Positions 52,861 through 62,054 of a stretch of 64,000 nt of DNA are shown one piece after another. Position 1 is the first letter of the stretch. Each line of letters opens with the position of its first letter. The stretch is from Burkholderia oklahomensis C6786 (GTDB lineage: Bacteria; Pseudomonadota; Gammaproteobacteria; Burkholderiales; Burkholderiaceae). Location: NCBI RefSeq assembly GCF_000959365.1, contig NZ_CP009555.1, positions 1,736,001 to 1,800,000 on the forward strand, read 5' to 3'. The notes under the pieces were generated by a model. The model saw only the letters and a list, made by a program, of their open reading frames with translations. It was not told where the DNA came from and made no database searches. The translations under genes were made by a program, and so were the position numbers.

Positions 52861-53640
52861 TCACTTGAGCCACTTGTCCGAGATCGCCTGAAGCTCGCCC
52901 GTCGCGCGCGCGAGGTGCAGCCACTGATCGACGTACTGCTGGAACACGACGTCGCCGCGCGGCACCATGTACGCCTTCTCGCCGAACTGGAACGGCTTGT
53001 CCGGATGCACCGAGCACAGGCCCGGATTCAGTTTTTGCTGCAACAGCGTCTCCGACGCGTCCGTGACCATCACGTCGGCGTTGCCCGCGAGGATCTGCTT
53101 GAAGATCGTGACGTTGTCCGGAAAAACGGTGATCCGCGCGTGCGTGAAATGCTGCTTCGCAAAGCGCTCGTTCGTGCCGCCCGGATTCACGATCACGCGC
53201 GTCTGCGGCTGGTCGATCTGCGCGATCGTCTGGTAGCGCTCGACGTCCGCGCAGCGCGCGATCGGCGTCTTGCCGTCGGTCACGTACGGCTGCGTGAAGA
53301 ACGCGCGCTTCTGCCGCTCGAGCGTCGTCGAGATGCCGCCCACAGCGACGTCGCATTTCGCGACGAAGTCGTTCGTGAGCGTCGGCCATGTGGTCTTCAC
53401 GAACTCCGCCTTCACGCCGAGCGACTTCGCGAGCGACGCCGCCATGTCGATGTCGATTCCTTCGAATGCGCCGTCTTCACGGCGATATGTGTACGGCCTG
53501 TAGTCGCCCGTCGTGCAGACGCGCAGCGTGCCGCGCGCGAGCACGTCGTCGAGCCGCGATGCGGGCGCGGCGGGTTGCGGCACGGTCTGCGCATGGGCGA
53601 AGCCCGCCCAGCAGGCGAGCGCGAGCAACGTCTTCTTCAT
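52861..53640 (-). CDS. pheC: Periplasmic cyclohexadienyl (arogenate/prephenate) dehydratase, PheC-like
   Basis: Solute-binding-fold protein of 259 residues with a signal peptide (MKKTLLALACWAGFAHA). The stretches TGDYRPYTYRREDG, VGGISTTLERQ, VNPGGTNERFA and FPDNVTIFKQI follow Pseudomonas PheC closely, rather than amino-acid transport binding proteins. PheC converts prephenate or arogenate to phenylpyruvate or phenylalanine in the periplasm. Start complement of 53638-53640. It is divergent from hemE. An amino-acid-binding role is the alternative. Confidence 0.8.
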   Translation of the reverse strand: MKKTLLALACWAGFAHAQTVPQPAAPASRLDDVLARGTLRVCTTGDYRPYTYRREDGAFEGIDIDMAASLAKSLGVKAEFVKTTWPTLTNDFVAKCDVAVGGISTTLERQKRAFFTQPYVTDGKTPIARCADVERYQTIAQIDQPQTRVIVNPGGTNERFAKQHFTHARITVFPDNVTIFKQILAGNADVMVTDASETLLQQKLNPGLCSVHPDKPFQFGEKAYMVPRGDVVFQQYVDQWLHLARATGELQAISDKWLK

Positions 53641-53783
53641 CGTGTCTCCTCGATACATACGTGTAGCCGGTCCGAACGCTGGATCATAACGGAGCGGCGG
53701 CGAGCGTCATATGGCCGCGAACGCTAAGCGCGGCGCCGCGTCCGGTAGAATGCCCCTTTGCGTTTCGCTTCGTCGCATTCATC

Positions 53784-54878
53784 GTGGCCCAGACTCTCAT
53801 CAACGATACCTTCCTGCGCGCGCTCTTGCGCGAGCCGACCGACTACACGCCGATCTGGCTGATGCGCCAGGCGGGCCGCTACCTGCCCGAGTACAACGCG
53901 ACGCGCGCGCGCGCGGGCAGCTTCCTCGGGCTCGCGAAGAACCCCGACTACGCGACCGAAGTCACGCTGCAGCCGCTCGAGCGCTACCCGCTCGACGCCG
54001 CGATCCTGTTCTCCGACATCCTGACGATCCCAGACGCGATGGGGCTCGGCCTCGATTTCGCGGCGGGCGAAGGGCCGAAGTTCGCGCATCCGGTGCGCAC
54101 CGAGGCCGACGTCGCGAAGCTCGCGGTGCCGGACATCGGCGCGACGCTCGGCTACGTGACCGACGCGGTGCGCGAGATCCGCCGCGCGCTCACCGACGGC
54201 CAGGGCCGCCAGCGCGTGCCGCTGATCGGCTTCTCGGGCAGCCCGTGGACGCTCGCGTGCTACATGGTCGAAGGCGGCGGCTCGGACGATTTCCGCACGG
54301 TGAAGTCGATGGCGTACGCGCGGCCCGATCTGATGCACCGGATCCTCGACGTCAACGCGCAGGCGGTGGCCGCTTATCTGAACGCGCAGATCGAAGCGGG
54401 CGCGCAGGCCGTGATGATCTTCGACACGTGGGGCGGCGCGCTCGCCGACGGCGCGTACCAGCGCTTCTCGCTCGACTACATCCGGCGCGTCGTCTCGCAG
54501 CTGAAGCGCGAGCACGACGGCGCGCGCGTGCCGGCGATCGCGTTCACGAAGGGCGGCGGGCTCTGGCTCGAGGACATCGCGGCGACGGGCGTCGATGCGG
54601 TCGGGCTCGACTGGACGGTCAACCTCGGCCGCGCGCGCGAGCGCGTGGCGGGGCGCGTCGCGCTGCAGGGCAACCTCGATCCGACGATCCTCTTCGCTCC
54701 GCCCGAGACGATCCGCGCCGAAGCGCGCGCGGTGCTCGACAGCTACGGCAACCATCCGGGGCACGTATTCAACCTCGGCCACGGGATTTCGCAGTTCACG
54801 CCGCCCGAGCACGTCGCGGAACTCGTCGACGAAGTGCATCGCCATAGCCGCGCGATCCGTAGCGGGGCGGAGTCGTGA
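53784..54878 (+). CDS. hemE: Uroporphyrinogen decarboxylase
   Basis: Heme-pathway enzyme of 364 residues removing four carboxyl groups from uroporphyrinogen III. The signature is [14 protein letters not shown] near residue 25; [14 protein letters not shown] and [17 protein letters not shown] hold active-site residues. Translation starts at GTG 53784 ([12 protein letters not shown]). It is divergent from the PheC-like gene. Confidence 0.96.
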   Translation: MAQTLINDTFLRALLREPTDYTPIWLMRQAGRYLPEYNATRARAGSFLGLAKNPDYATEVTLQPLERYPLDAAILFSDILTIPDAMGLGLDFAAGEGPKFAHPVRTEADVAKLAVPDIGATLGYVTDAVREIRRALTDGQGRQRVPLIGFSGSPWTLACYMVEGGGSDDFRTVKSMAYARPDLMHRILDVNAQAVAAYLNAQIEAGAQAVMIFDTWGGALADGAYQRFSLDYIRRVVSQLKREHDGARVPAIAFTKGGGLWLEDIAATGVDAVGLDWTVNLGRARERVAGRVALQGNLDPTILFAPPETIRAEARAVLDSYGNHPGHVFNLGHGISQFTPPEHVAELVDEVHRHSRAIRSGAES

Positions 54879-55318
54879 TCGCAAGCGTCGCGATGCTGCG
54901 TCGCGAGGCGACGATTTTGCGCAATCACGACTAAACAGGGCGCAAGCGCCCGTCCGATGGCGTTCTTATGCTTGTCAAGACTTGACTTATGCACATTTTC
55001 CACGTTGCAGCGCGGTAGAGGGCTATATCGGCGAATAGGCTGCGCTATGGCGTCGAGAATTGGATAGCAGCCTTGCGGGATAAGGCTTCGCGGCTGGGCC
55101 GTCCGATCCGGAAAAAGCAGTGGATGGCCGTAGGCAGCGCCTTTTCGCGGTCATCGAGGGCGAGTTCTCAACAAAGTTATCCACAGGATCGGCAAACGCG
55201 CCGCGATTCTTAATGAGAATCCAAAACTTAGCGCCGAAAGTGACGTTTTACTTTAACTTCGCGGGCGTCGCGGATGCCTGGTCTGTCGGGCATTCCGGCG
55301 TTCGGCGGCGCCGCATCG
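54879..55318. other. Gap between hemE and priA with DnaA box and dyads
   Basis: About 440 nt. It contains the dyads GGGCGC/GCGCCC (54938-54951) and GTCAAG-A-CTTGAC (54974-54986), and a perfect DnaA box (55177-55185). GGATAAGGCTTCGCGG near 55079 resembles the terminator sequence at 52231-52246. No gene was recognised. Confidence 0.5.
55177..55185 (+). promoter_or_regulatory. DnaA box upstream of priA
   Basis: Perfect TTATCCACA about 140 nt before priA. A second perfect match in the opposite orientation is inside priA at 55900-55908. Confidence 0.5.
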
Positions 55319-57586
55319 ATGACTGACGCGTTCGTGCGCGTCGCGCTCGACCATCCGCTGGCGACGCTGTTCGATTACCGCTATCGCGCCGACGTCCCCG
55401 CCGTGCCGGGGATGCTCGTGCAGGTGCCGTTCGGCCGGCGCAGCGCGGTCGGGCTCGTATGCGAAGTGACCGCTCACACGGACGTGCCCGCCGACCGGCT
55501 GAAGGCGGTCGACGCCGTGTGCGCGGAGCTGCCGCCGCTGTCGCGGCACTGGCTCGACCTCGTCGCGTTCGCAGCCGACTACTATCAGCGCGGGCTCGGC
55601 GAAGTCGCGCTGCCCGCGCTGCCGCAGGCGCTGCGCGACGTGCCGCGCTGGGGACGCCTCCTCGCGCCCGAGTTGCGCTACCGGCTGCTCGACGCCGGGC
55701 GCGCCGCGCTGCCGGACGCGCTGCCCGCGCGCGGGGCAGCGCTGCGCCGGCTTGCGCAGGCGCTCGCCGACGCGCCCGTGCTGTCGCTCGCGGAGGTACG
55801 CGCGCTGCATCCGAAGGCCGTCGCGGTGCTCGACGAGTGGCAGGCGCAGGGCTGGGCCGCGTGCGACGAAATCGCGATCACGGACGCCGACGCGCAGCTT
55901 GTGGATAACCCGGCGCGCGCCGCCGACCGGCGCGCGGTTGCGACGCCGCCGCAACTGACCGACCAGCAGGCCGAAGCGCTCGACGCGATCACGTCGGCGG
56001 ACGGCTTCGCGCCGTTCCTGCTCCACGGCGTGACGGGCAGCGGCAAGACCGAGGTCTATCTGCGGACGCTCGCCGCGCTGCTCGAGCGGCGGCCTGACGC
56101 CCAGGCGCTCGTCCTCGTGCCCGAAATCAACCTGACGCCGCAGTTCGAGGCGGCTTTTCGCGCGCGCTTCGCGGCGACGCTGCCCGCCGATGCGATCGTC
56201 ACGCTGCATAGCGGTCTCGCCGAAGGCGAGCGCGCGCGCCACTGGCTCGCCGCGCACACCGGCCGCGCGCGGATCGTGCTCGGCACGCGGCTCGCGGCGC
56301 TCGCGTCGCTGCCGTCGCTCGCGATGATCGTCGTCGACGAGGAGCATGAACCGGCTTACAAGCAGCAGGAAGGGTTGCGCTATTCGGCGCGCGATCTCGC
56401 CGTCTGGCGCGCGAAGCAGCTCGCGATTCCGGTCGTGCTCGGCTCGGCCACCCCGTCGCTCGAGACCTGGTGGCAGGCCGAGCAGGGCCGCTACAAGCGG
56501 CTCACGCTGTCGAAGCGCGCGGTCGCCGACGCCGTGCTGCCGTCGGTGCGGCTCGTCGATCTCGAAGAGGAGCGGCGGCGCGGCCGCGCGTCGATGGGCG
56601 GGCTGTCGGGGCCGCTCGTCGCCGCGCTGAAGGCGCGGCTCGAGCGCGGCGAGCAGAGCCTCGTGTTCCTGAACCGGCGCGGCTACGCGCCCGCGCTCGC
56701 GTGCGACGCATGCGGCTGGGTCGCCGGCTGTCCGCGCTGCAGCGCGTATGTCGTGATGCACAAGCCCGAGCACGCGGTGCGCTGCCATCACTGCGGGTGG
56801 GAGGCGCGCATTCCGCGGTCGTGCCCGGAATGCGGGAATGTCGACATCGCGCCGCTCGGCCGCGGCACGCAGCGCGTCGAGGAGACGCTCGCGCACGCGG
56901 TGCCCGGCGCGCGGATCCTGCGCATCGACGCCGACAGCACACGCCGCAAGGGCAGCGCGCAGGCGCTCTTTTCGGACGTGCACGCGGGTGAGGTCGACAT
57001 CCTCGTCGGCACGCAGATGATCGCGAAGGGGCACGACTTCCAGCGAGTGACGCTGGTCGGCGTGCTGAACGCCGATACCGCGCTCTTTTCGCATGATTTC
57101 CGCGCGAGCGAGCGGCTGTTCGCGCAGCTGATGCAGGTGAGCGGCCGCGCGGGGCGCGCGGGGCTGCCGGGCGAGGTGCTGATTCAGACCCGCTATCCGC
57201 GCCACGCGCTGTATCACGCGCTCGCGCGGCAGGATTACGTCGGTTTTGCGAGTTCGACGCTCGGCGAGCGGCGCGACGCGCATCTGCCGCCGTTCGTCTA
57301 TCAGGCGCTGCTACGCGCCGAAGGGCGCACGCTCGACGCGGCGCTCGCGTTCCTGCAGCAGGCGGCCGACGCGTTTTCGACGCTGCCGGGCGCGGATCGC
57401 GTGACGGTCTACGACGCCGTGCCGATGACGATCGTCAAGGTTGCGAACGTCCATCGGGCGCAACTGCTGATCGAGAGCGCGTCGCGCGCGGTGCTTCAGC
57501 ACACGCTGCGCGCGTGGCAGCCGCTGTTGCGCGAGCTGAAGGGCGTGCTGCGCTGGAGCGTCGAAGTCGATCCGCTCGACATCTGA
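55319..57586 (+). CDS. priA: Primosomal replication-restart helicase PriA
   Basis: 3'-5' DNA helicase that reloads the replisome at stalled forks, about 755 residues. An N-terminal 3'-DNA-binding domain (VRVALDHPLATLFDYRY) is followed by Walker A GVTGSGKTEVYLR near residue 237 and DEEH near 340. Eight zinc-binding Cys lie at about 462-505 (CDACGW, CPRC, CHHCGW, CPECG). ATG 55319 places the conserved strand at the N terminus; ATG 55274 adds 15 residues. Neither has a strong ribosome site. Confidence 0.93.
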   Translation: MTDAFVRVALDHPLATLFDYRYRADVPAVPGMLVQVPFGRRSAVGLVCEVTAHTDVPADRLKAVDAVCAELPPLSRHWLDLVAFAADYYQRGLGEVALPALPQALRDVPRWGRLLAPELRYRLLDAGRAALPDALPARGAALRRLAQALADAPVLSLAEVRALHPKAVAVLDEWQAQGWAACDEIAITDADAQLVDNPARAADRRAVATPPQLTDQQAEALDAITSADGFAPFLLHGVTGSGKTEVYLRTLAALLERRPDAQALVLVPEINLTPQFEAAFRARFAATLPADAIVTLHSGLAEGERARHWLAAHTGRARIVLGTRLAALASLPSLAMIVVDEEHEPAYKQQEGLRYSARDLAVWRAKQLAIPVVLGSATPSLETWWQAEQGRYKRLTLSKRAVADAVLPSVRLVDLEEERRRGRASMGGLSGPLVAALKARLERGEQSLVFLNRRGYAPALACDACGWVAGCPRCSAYVVMHKPEHAVRCHHCGWEARIPRSCPECGNVDIAPLGRGTQRVEETLAHAVPGARILRIDADSTRRKGSAQALFSDVHAGEVDILVGTQMIAKGHDFQRVTLVGVLNADTALFSHDFRASERLFAQLMQVSGRAGRAGLPGEVLIQTRYPRHALYHALARQDYVGFASSTLGERRDAHLPPFVYQALLRAEGRTLDAALAFLQQAADAFSTLPGADRVTVYDAVPMTIVKVANVHRAQLLIESASRAVLQHTLRAWQPLLRELKGVLRWSVEVDPLDI

Positions 57587-57590
57587 CGCG

Positions 57591-57761
57591 TCATTCGTGC
57601 GCTTCGCGCAGCGCGGCGAGCGGCGCGTCGCGCTCGCATGCCTCGGCGTCGTGCGCGCGGCCTAGCGCCTGGAAGAACACCGCCGACGCGCGGTGTACGA
57701 ATACGATCGCGCCCGCGATCCAGGCCGCGAGCACGATGCCGATCACTACCCATCCGTCCAT
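57591..57761 (-). CDS. Small membrane protein, 56 residues
   Basis: The sequence reads MDGWVVIGIVLAAWIAGAIV at the N terminus: one transmembrane helix, then an amphipathic, charged C-terminal tail ending LREAHE. A near-perfect AAGGAG lies seven nt before the ATG (complement of 57759-57761). The stop is four nt from the priA stop, converging with it. Function is unknown and I do not recognise the family. Good ribosome site and composition make it a likely real gene. Confidence 0.6.
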   Translation of the reverse strand: MDGWVVIGIVLAAWIAGAIVFVHRASAVFFQALGRAHDAEACERDAPLAALREAHE

Positions 57762-57933
57762 CTAGTTTCTCCTTCGCGTCCGCGGGCGGCGGGCGCAAAT
57801 TAAATATCACGTCAGATTGTTCCGAAAATCGAGCCGTCAAAATTGACAGGATCAGGGAAAATACCGATCGATCAAATTGGTGCATGCGGTTCGTATTTTT
57901 CGATAACGCATTGATAGTAAAGAGAATTGTCTG

Positions 57934-57970
57934 GGTGCAACCGGTTGTGTGATCTGGTTGCACCTTTTTA
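57934..57970 (+). terminator. Terminator-like hairpin in the putA leader
   Basis: GGTGCAACC (57934-57942) and GGTTGCACC (57956-57964) form a perfect nine-bp stem followed by five T. No plus-strand gene ends just upstream; putA starts 70 nt downstream. It looks like an attenuator or the end of a short RNA starting after TTGACA at 57843. Confidence 0.65.
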
Positions 57971-58040
57971 TTGGGTGTCTTACGATTTTGCGATCTTTTA
58001 AAGTCCTTGGCCGGCATTGGGCTGGCGCTAGAAGAAAATC

Positions 58041-61000
58041 ATGGCAAGCACCACACTGGGCGTCAAAGTCGACGATCTGCTCCGTTCGCGTCTGAAGGAC
58101 GCGGCGTCGCGGCTCGAGCGCACTCCTCACTGGCTGATCAAGCAGGCGATCTTCGCGTATCTCGAGCGGATCGAGCATGGTCAGCTGCCGCCGGAGCTGT
58201 CCGGCCACACGGGCGTCGCCGATCTGTCCGACGGCCACGCCGACGGCGACGAAGACGGCGTGCCGCACCCGTTCCTCGAATTCGCGCAGAACGTGCAGCC
58301 GCAGTCGGTGCTGCGCGCGGCGATCACGGCCGCGTACCGGCGCCCGGAGCCCGAATGCGTGCCGTTCCTGATCGGCGAGGCGCGGCTGCCCGCGAGCCTC
58401 GCGTCGGACGTCCAGTCGATGGCCGCGAGCCTCGTCGAGGCGCTGCGCGAGAAGAGCTCGGGCGGCGGCGTCGAAGGGCTGATCCACGAATTCTCGCTGT
58501 CGAGCCAGGAAGGTGTCGCGCTGATGTGCCTCGCCGAAGCGCTCTTGCGCATTCCCGATCGCGCGACCCGCGACGCGCTGATCCGCGACAAGATCAGCAA
58601 GGGCGACTGGCGCTCGCACGTCGGCCATGCGCCGTCGCTCTTCGTCAACGCGGCGACCTGGGGCCTGATGATCACGGGCAAGCTCGTCACGACGAACAGC
58701 GAAGCGGGCCTGTCGTCGGCGTTGACGCGCCTGATCGGCAAGGGCGGCGAGCCGCTGATCCGCAAGGGCGTCGACATGGCGATGCGCCTGATGGGCGAGC
58801 AGTTCGTGACGGGCGAGACGATTTCCGAAGCGCTCGCGAACAGCCGCAAGTTCGAAGCGCGCGGCTTCCGCTACTCGTACGACATGCTCGGCGAAGCGGC
58901 GACGACCGAAGAGGACGCGCTGCGCTACTACGCGTCGTACGAGCAGGCGATCCACGCGATCGGCAAGGCGGCGGGCGGCCGCGGCATCTACGAAGGCCCG
59001 GGCATCTCGATCAAGCTGTCGGCGCTGCATGCGCGCTACTCGCGTTCGCAGCAGGAACGCACGATGAACGAGCTGCTGCCGCGCGTGCGCTCGCTCGCGC
59101 TGCTCGCGCGCCGCTACGACATCGGTCTGAACATCGACGCCGAGGAAGCGGACCGGCTCGAGCTGTCGCTCGATCTGCTCGAGGCGCTGTGCTTCGATTC
59201 GGAGCTCGCCGGCTGGAACGGCATCGGCTTCGTCGTGCAGGCGTATCAGAAGCGCTGCCCGTTCGTGATCGACTATCTGATCGACCTCGCGCGCCGCAGC
59301 CGTCATCGCGTGATGGTGCGGCTCGTGAAGGGCGCGTACTGGGATTCCGAGGTCAAGCGCGCGCAAGTGGACGGCCTCGAAGGCTATCCGGTCTATACGC
59401 GCAAGATCTACACCGACGTGTCGTACCTCGCGTGCGCGAAGAAGCTGCTCGCCGCGCCGGACGCCGTCTATCCGCAGTTCGCGACGCACAACGCGTATAC
59501 GCTCTCCGCGATCTACCACCTCGCCGGCCAGAACTACTATCCCGGCCAGTACGAATTCCAGTGCCTGCACGGAATGGGCGAGCCGCTCTATGAAGAAGTC
59601 ACCGGCCGCGACAAGCTGAACCGCCCGTGCCGCGTGTACGCGCCCGTCGGCACGCACGAGACGCTGCTCGCGTACCTCGTGCGCCGCCTGCTCGAGAACG
59701 GCGCGAACACGTCGTTCGTGAACCGGATCGCCGACAAGTCGGTGTCGGTGAAGGAGCTCGTCGCCGACCCGGTCGAGGAAGCCGCGCAGGTCGTGCCGCT
59801 CGGCGCGCCGCACGCGAAGATCCCGCTGCCGCGCGAGCTGTACGGCGCGGCGCGCCTCAATTCGATGGGCCTCGATCTGTCGAACGAGCATCGGCTCGCG
59901 TCGCTGTCGTCGGCGCTGCTCGCGAGCGCGCATCATCCGTGGCGCGCCGCGCCGATGCTCGCCGACGACGCGCTCGTGAACGCCCCCGCGCGCGACGTGC
60001 GCAATCCGGCCGACCTGCGCGACGTCGTCGGCACGGTCAGCGAGGCGACGCCCGAGCAGGTGAGCGCGGCGCTCGCGCACGCGGTCGCGGCCGCGCCGAT
60101 CTGGCAGGCGACGCCCGTCGACGCGCGCGCCGACTGCCTCGCGCGCGCGGCCGACCTGCTCGAAGCGCAGATGCACACGCTGATGGGCCTGATCGTCCGC
60201 GAGGCGGGCAAGTCGCTGCCGAACGCGATCGCGGAAATCCGCGAAGCGGTCGACTTCCTGCGCTACTACTCGGCGCAGATCCGCGACGAGTTCTCGAACG
60301 ACACGCACCGTCCGCTCGGTCCCGTCGTCTGCATCAGCCCGTGGAACTTCCCGCTCGCGATCTTCATGGGCCAGGTGGCCGCCGCGCTCGCGGCCGGCAA
60401 CACGGTGCTCGCGAAGCCGGCCGAGCAGACGCCGCTCATCGCCGCACAGGCGGTGCGCCTGCTGCGCGACGCCGGCGTGCCGGCGGGCGCGGTGCAGCTC
60501 CTGCCCGGCAACGGCGAGACGGTCGGCGCGGCGCTCGTCGCCGATTCCCGCACGCGCGCGGTGATGTTCACCGGCTCGACCGAGGTCGCGCGCCTCATCA
60601 ACAAGACGCTGTCGTCGCGCCTCGATCCGGACGGCAAGCCGATTCCGCTGATCGCCGAAACGGGCGGCCAGAACGCGATGATCGTCGATTCGTCGGCGCT
60701 CGCCGAGCAGGTCGTCGCCGACGTGCTGCAATCGTCGTTCGACTCGGCCGGCCAGCGCTGCTCCGCGCTGCGCGTGCTGTGCCTGCAGGACGACGTCGCC
60801 GATCGCACGCTGACGATGCTGAAGGGCGCGATGCGCGAGCTCGCGCTCGGCAATCCGGACCGGCTGTCGGCCGACGTCGGCCCGGTGATCGACGCCGATG
60901 CGAAGCGCACGATCGACGCGCACGTCGCGGCGATGAAGGACAAGGGGCACGCGGTTACGCAGCTCGACATGCCGCAAGCCTGCGCGCAGGGCACGTTCGT

Positions 61001-61970
61001 GCCGCCGACGATCGTCGAGATCAACAGCGTCGACGAGCTGAAGCGCGAAGTGTTCGGCCCGGTGCTGCACGTCGTCCGCTATCGCCGAAGCGCCCTCGAC
61101 AAGCTGCTCGAGCAGATCCGCTCGACGGGCTACGGCTTGACGCTCGGCATCCACACGCGGATCGACGAGACGATCGCGCACGTGATCGGCCGCGCGCACG
61201 TCGGCAACATCTACGTGAACCGCAACGTGATCGGCGCGGTGGTCGGCGTGCAGCCGTTCGGCGGCGAAGGGCTGTCGGGCACGGGGCCGAAGGCGGGCGG
61301 CGCGCTCTACCTGCAGCGCCTCCTCGCGACGCGCCCGGCCGGTCTGCCGAAGTCGCTCGAGGCGTCGCTCGTCGTCGATGCGCCGCAGGACGACGAGTCG
61401 CGCGATAATCCCTCCGCCGCGCTGACCGCGCTGCGCGACTGGCTGCTCGAGCAGCGCGAGCCGGCGCTCGCCGCGCGCTGCGACGGCTATCTGTCGCACG
61501 TGCTGGCCGGCGCGACGGCGGTGCTCGCAGGGCCGACAGGCGAACGCAATACGTATACACTCGGCGCGCGCGGCACGGTGCTGTGCATCGCGGCGACGCC
61601 GAGCGGCGCGCGCGCGCAGTTCGCGGCCGTGCTCGCGACCGGCAACCGCGCGCTCTTCGCGGGCGCGGCGGGCGAGGCGCTCGCGGCGGCGCTGCCGGCA
61701 TCGCTGAAGTCGCACGCGAGCGTGCGCAAGCAGGCGGACGCGGCGTTCGATGCGGTGCTGTTCGAAGGCGACAGCGACGAGCTGCTCGCGCTCGTGAAGG
61801 AAGTCGCGCAGCGTCCGGGGCCGATCGTATCGGTGCAGGGCGTCGCGGCGGGCGCGTTCGAGAACGGCGACGACGAAGACTACGCGCTCGAGCGGCTCCT
61901 GACGGAGCGCTCGGTGAGCGTGAATACCGCGGCGGCGGGCGGCAATGCGAATTTGATGACGATTGGCTGA
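58041..61970 (+). CDS. putA: Trifunctional proline catabolic protein and repressor PutA
   Basis: Oxidises proline to glutamate and represses its own regulon; 1309 residues. The N-terminal ribbon-helix-helix is ASTTLGVKVDDLLRSRLKDA. The FAD-dependent proline dehydrogenase domain spans about residues 190-480 (RLVKGAYWDSEVKRAQ near 430). The P5C dehydrogenase domain has SPWNFPLAIFMG near 766 and the catalytic Cys in AGQRCSALR near 906. A C-terminal ALDH-like lobe follows. The RHH marks the DNA-binding trifunctional class. No separate putP is seen here. Confidence 0.96.
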   Translation: MASTTLGVKVDDLLRSRLKDAASRLERTPHWLIKQAIFAYLERIEHGQLPPELSGHTGVADLSDGHADGDEDGVPHPFLEFAQNVQPQSVLRAAITAAYRRPEPECVPFLIGEARLPASLASDVQSMAASLVEALREKSSGGGVEGLIHEFSLSSQEGVALMCLAEALLRIPDRATRDALIRDKISKGDWRSHVGHAPSLFVNAATWGLMITGKLVTTNSEAGLSSALTRLIGKGGEPLIRKGVDMAMRLMGEQFVTGETISEALANSRKFEARGFRYSYDMLGEAATTEEDALRYYASYEQAIHAIGKAAGGRGIYEGPGISIKLSALHARYSRSQQERTMNELLPRVRSLALLARRYDIGLNIDAEEADRLELSLDLLEALCFDSELAGWNGIGFVVQAYQKRCPFVIDYLIDLARRSRHRVMVRLVKGAYWDSEVKRAQVDGLEGYPVYTRKIYTDVSYLACAKKLLAAPDAVYPQFATHNAYTLSAIYHLAGQNYYPGQYEFQCLHGMGEPLYEEVTGRDKLNRPCRVYAPVGTHETLLAYLVRRLLENGANTSFVNRIADKSVSVKELVADPVEEAAQVVPLGAPHAKIPLPRELYGAARLNSMGLDLSNEHRLASLSSALLASAHHPWRAAPMLADDALVNAPARDVRNPADLRDVVGTVSEATPEQVSAALAHAVAAAPIWQATPVDARADCLARAADLLEAQMHTLMGLIVREAGKSLPNAIAEIREAVDFLRYYSAQIRDEFSNDTHRPLGPVVCISPWNFPLAIFMGQVAAALAAGNTVLAKPAEQTPLIAAQAVRLLRDAGVPAGAVQLLPGNGETVGAALVADSRTRAVMFTGSTEVARLINKTLSSRLDPDGKPIPLIAETGGQNAMIVDSSALAEQVVADVLQSSFDSAGQRCSALRVLCLQDDVADRTLTMLKGAMRELALGNPDRLSADVGPVIDADAKRTIDAHVAAMKDKGHAVTQLDMPQACAQGTFVPPTIVEINSVDELKREVFGPVLHVVRYRRSALDKLLEQIRSTGYGLTLGIHTRIDETIAHVIGRAHVGNIYVNRNVIGAVVGVQPFGGEGLSGTGPKAGGALYLQRLLATRPAGLPKSLEASLVVDAPQDDESRDNPSAALTALRDWLLEQREPALAARCDGYLSHVLAGATAVLAGPTGERNTYTLGARGTVLCIAATPSGARAQFAAVLATGNRALFAGAAGEALAAALPASLKSHASVRKQADAAFDAVLFEGDSDELLALVKEVAQRPGPIVSVQGVAAGAFENGDDEDYALERLLTERSVSVNTAAAGGNANLMTIG

Positions 61971-62054
61971 GCAATCCTTGCCCTTCGCCTCAAGAAACGG
62001 AAGCGGCAAGGCGAACCCGAAGTCGCTCCATTTACCCTGGTACTAGGAGAAGAT

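Noticed and set aside
57852..62009. 1385-codon minus-strand frame opposite putA
   Set aside because: A very long antisense shadow caused by GC-rich codon bias; putA has all expected domains on the plus strand.
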